Source of the DNA: a virus
Virus record (IMG/VR): IMGVR_UViG_3300021247_000285
Location: 1 to 32,731 of that record
Strand: one strand, 5' to 3'
Length of the DNA stretch: 32,731 nt
Below, piece after piece: positions 30,749-32,731 of the stretch (the first letter of the stretch is position 1; each line of letters starts with the position of its first letter). The position numbers were made by a program, and so were the translations under genes. The notes beneath the pieces are model-generated. The model saw only the letters and a list, made by a program, of their open reading frames with translations, did not search any database and had not been told where the DNA came from.

Positions 30749-30853
30749 ATGTCAAAAAGTAAAGTTATTGACTTACTTTATTACGACATAAGTCAAATAA
30801 TAGCTTTACTTACTTGTTTTGTAAATATTTATATAATTGCTATTTATAATTGA
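30749..30853 (+). CDS. 34-residue hydrophobic small protein
   Basis: ATG at 30749, 3 nt after the terminator's T run. 34 residues: MSKSKVIDLLYYDIS, then a hydrophobic span (IIALLTCFVNIYIIAIY). Its TGA shares one base with the next ATG at 30853 (TGATG), which supports translation. Because it lies just behind a terminator, expression would depend on read-through. Confidence 0.5.
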   Translation: MSKSKVIDLLYYDISQIIALLTCFVNIYIIAIYN

Positions 30854-31227
30854 TGATACATTTAACTAAAGGACAAACTAATACTATTATTTTGACATTA
30901 ACTGAAAAGCAGTTATTGATTAACCCTAACTATTTATTTGTCTTTACAAATAGAAGTAGCAATAATATTATCAAATTCGTAGTTTTAAACGCATCTGATT
31001 TAAGTTTATATAAGGATAGATACAATGAATTTAGCATTGTTACTAATACTAACTTTAGTTCTGCATTAGAAGGGCAATATACCTATGAAGTGTACGAACA
31101 AGCAAGTAGTTCAAACACAAATATAACAGGCTTAAATAAGCTAGAAACAGGCATTATGTGGCTTTCAGGTTCTACTATGACTTATAACCAATATACAACA
31201 ACTGACACTTATACAATTAGACAATGA
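30853..31227 (+). CDS. conserved virion protein
   Basis: 124 residues from the ATG at 30853; a TTG one codon upstream is less likely. IHLTKGQTNTIILTLTEKQ, YLFVFTNRSS, YNEFSI, EGQYTYEVYEQ: a beta-rich protein found, by my recollection, in structural operons of Bacteroidota phages. It precedes the portal gene with a 4-nt overlap. Exact place in the virion unknown. Confidence 0.6.
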   Translation: MIHLTKGQTNTIILTLTEKQLLINPNYLFVFTNRSSNNIIKFVVLNASDLSLYKDRYNEFSIVTNTNFSSALEGQYTYEVYEQASSSNTNITGLNKLETGIMWLSGSTMTYNQYTTTDTYTIRQ

Positions 31228-32731
31228 TAGATTTAAGAGTATTAACATTCGCTGAAGCTAGGCAGCCTGAATTCAAAGAGAAGAAAGGCATAGATGGCGG
31301 ATATATTAAATATGGGGAAAACAATGATTATCCTGAATACATAGTAGACTTATATAATAAGTCTTCTAAGCATAGTGCAATCATTAAAAGCAAGGTGCAT
31401 TATATTACAGGTAATGGCTGGTCAGGTCAGCCTGATGCACAAGCATTTATTGACAAAGCTAATAGAGTTGAATCATTAAACGATTTAACTAGAAAGGTAT
31501 CATTAGATGTTGAAATATTTGGTGGTGCTTATTTAGAAGTTATTTGGGATATGGCAGGTAATCTTGCTGAATTATGGCATTGTGATTATACTAAAATAAG
31601 GACTAACAAAGACAATACACAATATTGGTATAAAGAAGATTGGAAAGATAATAAGGTTAAGCCTGATGTTATAGCTGCATTTAATCCTAAGCAGCCAACA
31701 GGAAAACAAATTCTGTACATAAAAGAGTACAGACCTAATATTGGTATCTATGGATTGCCTAGTTATTTTGCTGCATTAAATTATATTGAATCGGATATTG
31801 AAGTTTCTAAGCATATTTTAGGAAATGCACAGACAGGGTTTTCTGCTAGTAAACTTATTACTTTGCCAAATGGTGAACCTAATGATGAAGAAAAACGCAA
31901 TGTAGATAATAGATTAAGAAAAACATATAGCGGTGCAGATGGTAAAAAATATATGATTGCATTTGTTAATGACATATCTAGGAAGCCTGTCGTAGATGAT
32001 TTAGGCACAAGTGATTTAACAAAAGAAGATTTTAGCAGAGTAGATGAATTAATTCAGACTAATATATTTAGTGGGCATCAGGTTACTACCCCATCAATTA
32101 TGGGTATTGCTGAAGCAGGTAAGCTAGGCAGTAGAACTGAAATGCGTGATGGCTATGAAATATTTAAAAACACTTATGTAAATGCAAAACAAATGCATTT
32201 AGAAAGTGTATTCAATATGTTAGCTAAATTAAAAGGTGTTGAAAGTGAAATAAAGATTATACCTACAGAACCTATTGGAATAGAATTTAGCGAACAAACT
32301 ATTGTTTCAGTAGCACCAAAAGAATGGGTATTAGAAAAGATTGGTATTGATTCTACTAAATATACACCTGCAGAAGTTACTGCACCTGCTGAAGCGTTAT
32401 CGGTTAATGAGCATATCAAAGGCTTAAAAGGTCGTGAGTGGCAAAATATGCAGCGTATTATTCGTGAGTTTAACAAAGGAAAAATTAATAGGGAACAAGC
32501 TGCTGCAATGCTTAAAACAGGATATGCATTAAGTGATGAAGAAGTTAATACATGGTTAGGTTCAGATGAAATGGATGCTGAATTTGCAGCACAAGATTTT
32601 AGTGTGTTCTATGAATTCGGTGAAAATAAAGAAGGTTATAATATCTGGAAATCTAAAAAGCGTTTTAGTGATGAAGCAGATTTTCATATGTTTGCTGATG
32701 TTACACAATTAGAATCAGATATACTTGACCA
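31224..32731 (+). CDS. portal protein (partial, runs off the window)
   Basis: An open frame of 502 codons from the ATG at 31224 to the window end with no stop. YGENNDYPEYIVDLYNKSSKH, HYITGNGWSG, VSLDVEIFGGAYLEVIWD and the QVTTPSIMGI region are typical of phage portal proteins of the SPP1/HK97 kind. It would form the dodecameric head vertex through which DNA is packaged by the terminase. The last 60 residues (FSVFYEFGENKEGYNIWKSK) look like an extra C-terminal domain. Confidence 0.78.
   Translation, partial: MIDLRVLTFAEARQPEFKEKKGIDGGYIKYGENNDYPEYIVDLYNKSSKHSAIIKSKVHYITGNGWSGQPDAQAFIDKANRVESLNDLTRKVSLDVEIFGGAYLEVIWDMAGNLAELWHCDYTKIRTNKDNTQYWYKEDWKDNKVKPDVIAAFNPKQPTGKQILYIKEYRPNIGIYGLPSYFAALNYIESDIEVSKHILGNAQTGFSASKLITLPNGEPNDEEKRNVDNRLRKTYSGADGKKYMIAFVNDISRKPVVDDLGTSDLTKEDFSRVDELIQTNIFSGHQVTTPSIMGIAEAGKLGSRTEMRDGYEIFKNTYVNAKQMHLESVFNMLAKLKGVESEIKIIPTEPIGIEFSEQTIVSVAPKEWVLEKIGIDSTKYTPAEVTAPAEALSVNEHIKGLKGREWQNMQRIIREFNKGKINREQAAAMLKTGYALSDEEVNTWLGSDEMDAEFAAQDFSVFYEFGENKEGYNIWKSKKRFSDEADFHMFADVTQLESDILD

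Overview
This window is one continuous piece of a tailed bacteriophage genome (or prophage). The order of virion genes and the tape-measure protein suggest a long-tailed, siphovirus-like particle. The host is probably a member of the Bacteroidota. The evidence is strong AT-richness, A-rich leaders (AAACAAA...ATG) in place of Shine-Dalgarno sites, and promoters of the Bacteroidota type (TTTG, about 19-21 nt, TATATTTG). Every supported gene is on the + strand. No integrase, tRNA, rRNA or CRISPR array was seen, so temperate or lytic lifestyle cannot be decided here.

Layout. 1-4021: end of an unknown gene, a tail-terminator-like protein, a 1000-residue tail fibre with a self-cleaving C-terminal chaperone, and a small fibre-associated protein. 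4049-5546: lysis cassette of two small holin-like membrane proteins, a probable unimolecular spanin and an M15 endopeptidase. 5533-7462: GIY-YIG homing endonuclease, DEDD exonuclease with a zinc ribbon, MazG-like protein and a small HExxH protein. 7481-11382: a promoter with a twin operator, then recombination and replication genes: ERF annealing protein, HTH protein, DnaA-domain-IV-like protein, and an initiator-like gene that carries a 12-bp phased iteron array next to an AT-rich tract (candidate origin), then a possible helicase loader. 11384-14315: paired palindromes, small unknown proteins, VRR-NUC nuclease, sigma-like factor and membrane proteins. 14308-16366: LpxA-like acyltransferase and two glycosyltransferases. 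16363-20046: HNH homing endonuclease, a HAD-containing fusion, small HNH, small and large terminase subunits. 20047-21234: a second copy of the twin-operator promoter, a winged-helix protein, small proteins and two structured-RNA candidates. 21219-27877: tail assembly chaperones, tail and hub proteins, tape measure. 27904-32731: prohead protease, scaffold-like protein, major capsid protein, tail-tube-like protein, a conserved virion protein and a truncated portal gene.

How it fits together. Two nearly identical control regions (7481-7571 and 20047-20139) would let one regulator switch on both the replication operon and the operon leading into tail and head genes. The sigma-like protein at 13286 and the HTH proteins at 8865 and 20171 are candidate regulators. 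The tail block lies between terminase and the head genes, and the portal comes after the capsid gene, which differs from the commonest terminase-portal-protease-capsid-tail order.

Most notable for follow-up: the duplicated twin-operator promoter, the candidate origin inside the initiator gene, the pseudoknot and branched RNA flanking the gene at 20460, the two covarying palindromes at 11384 and 11444, and the LpxA/glycosyltransferase island.
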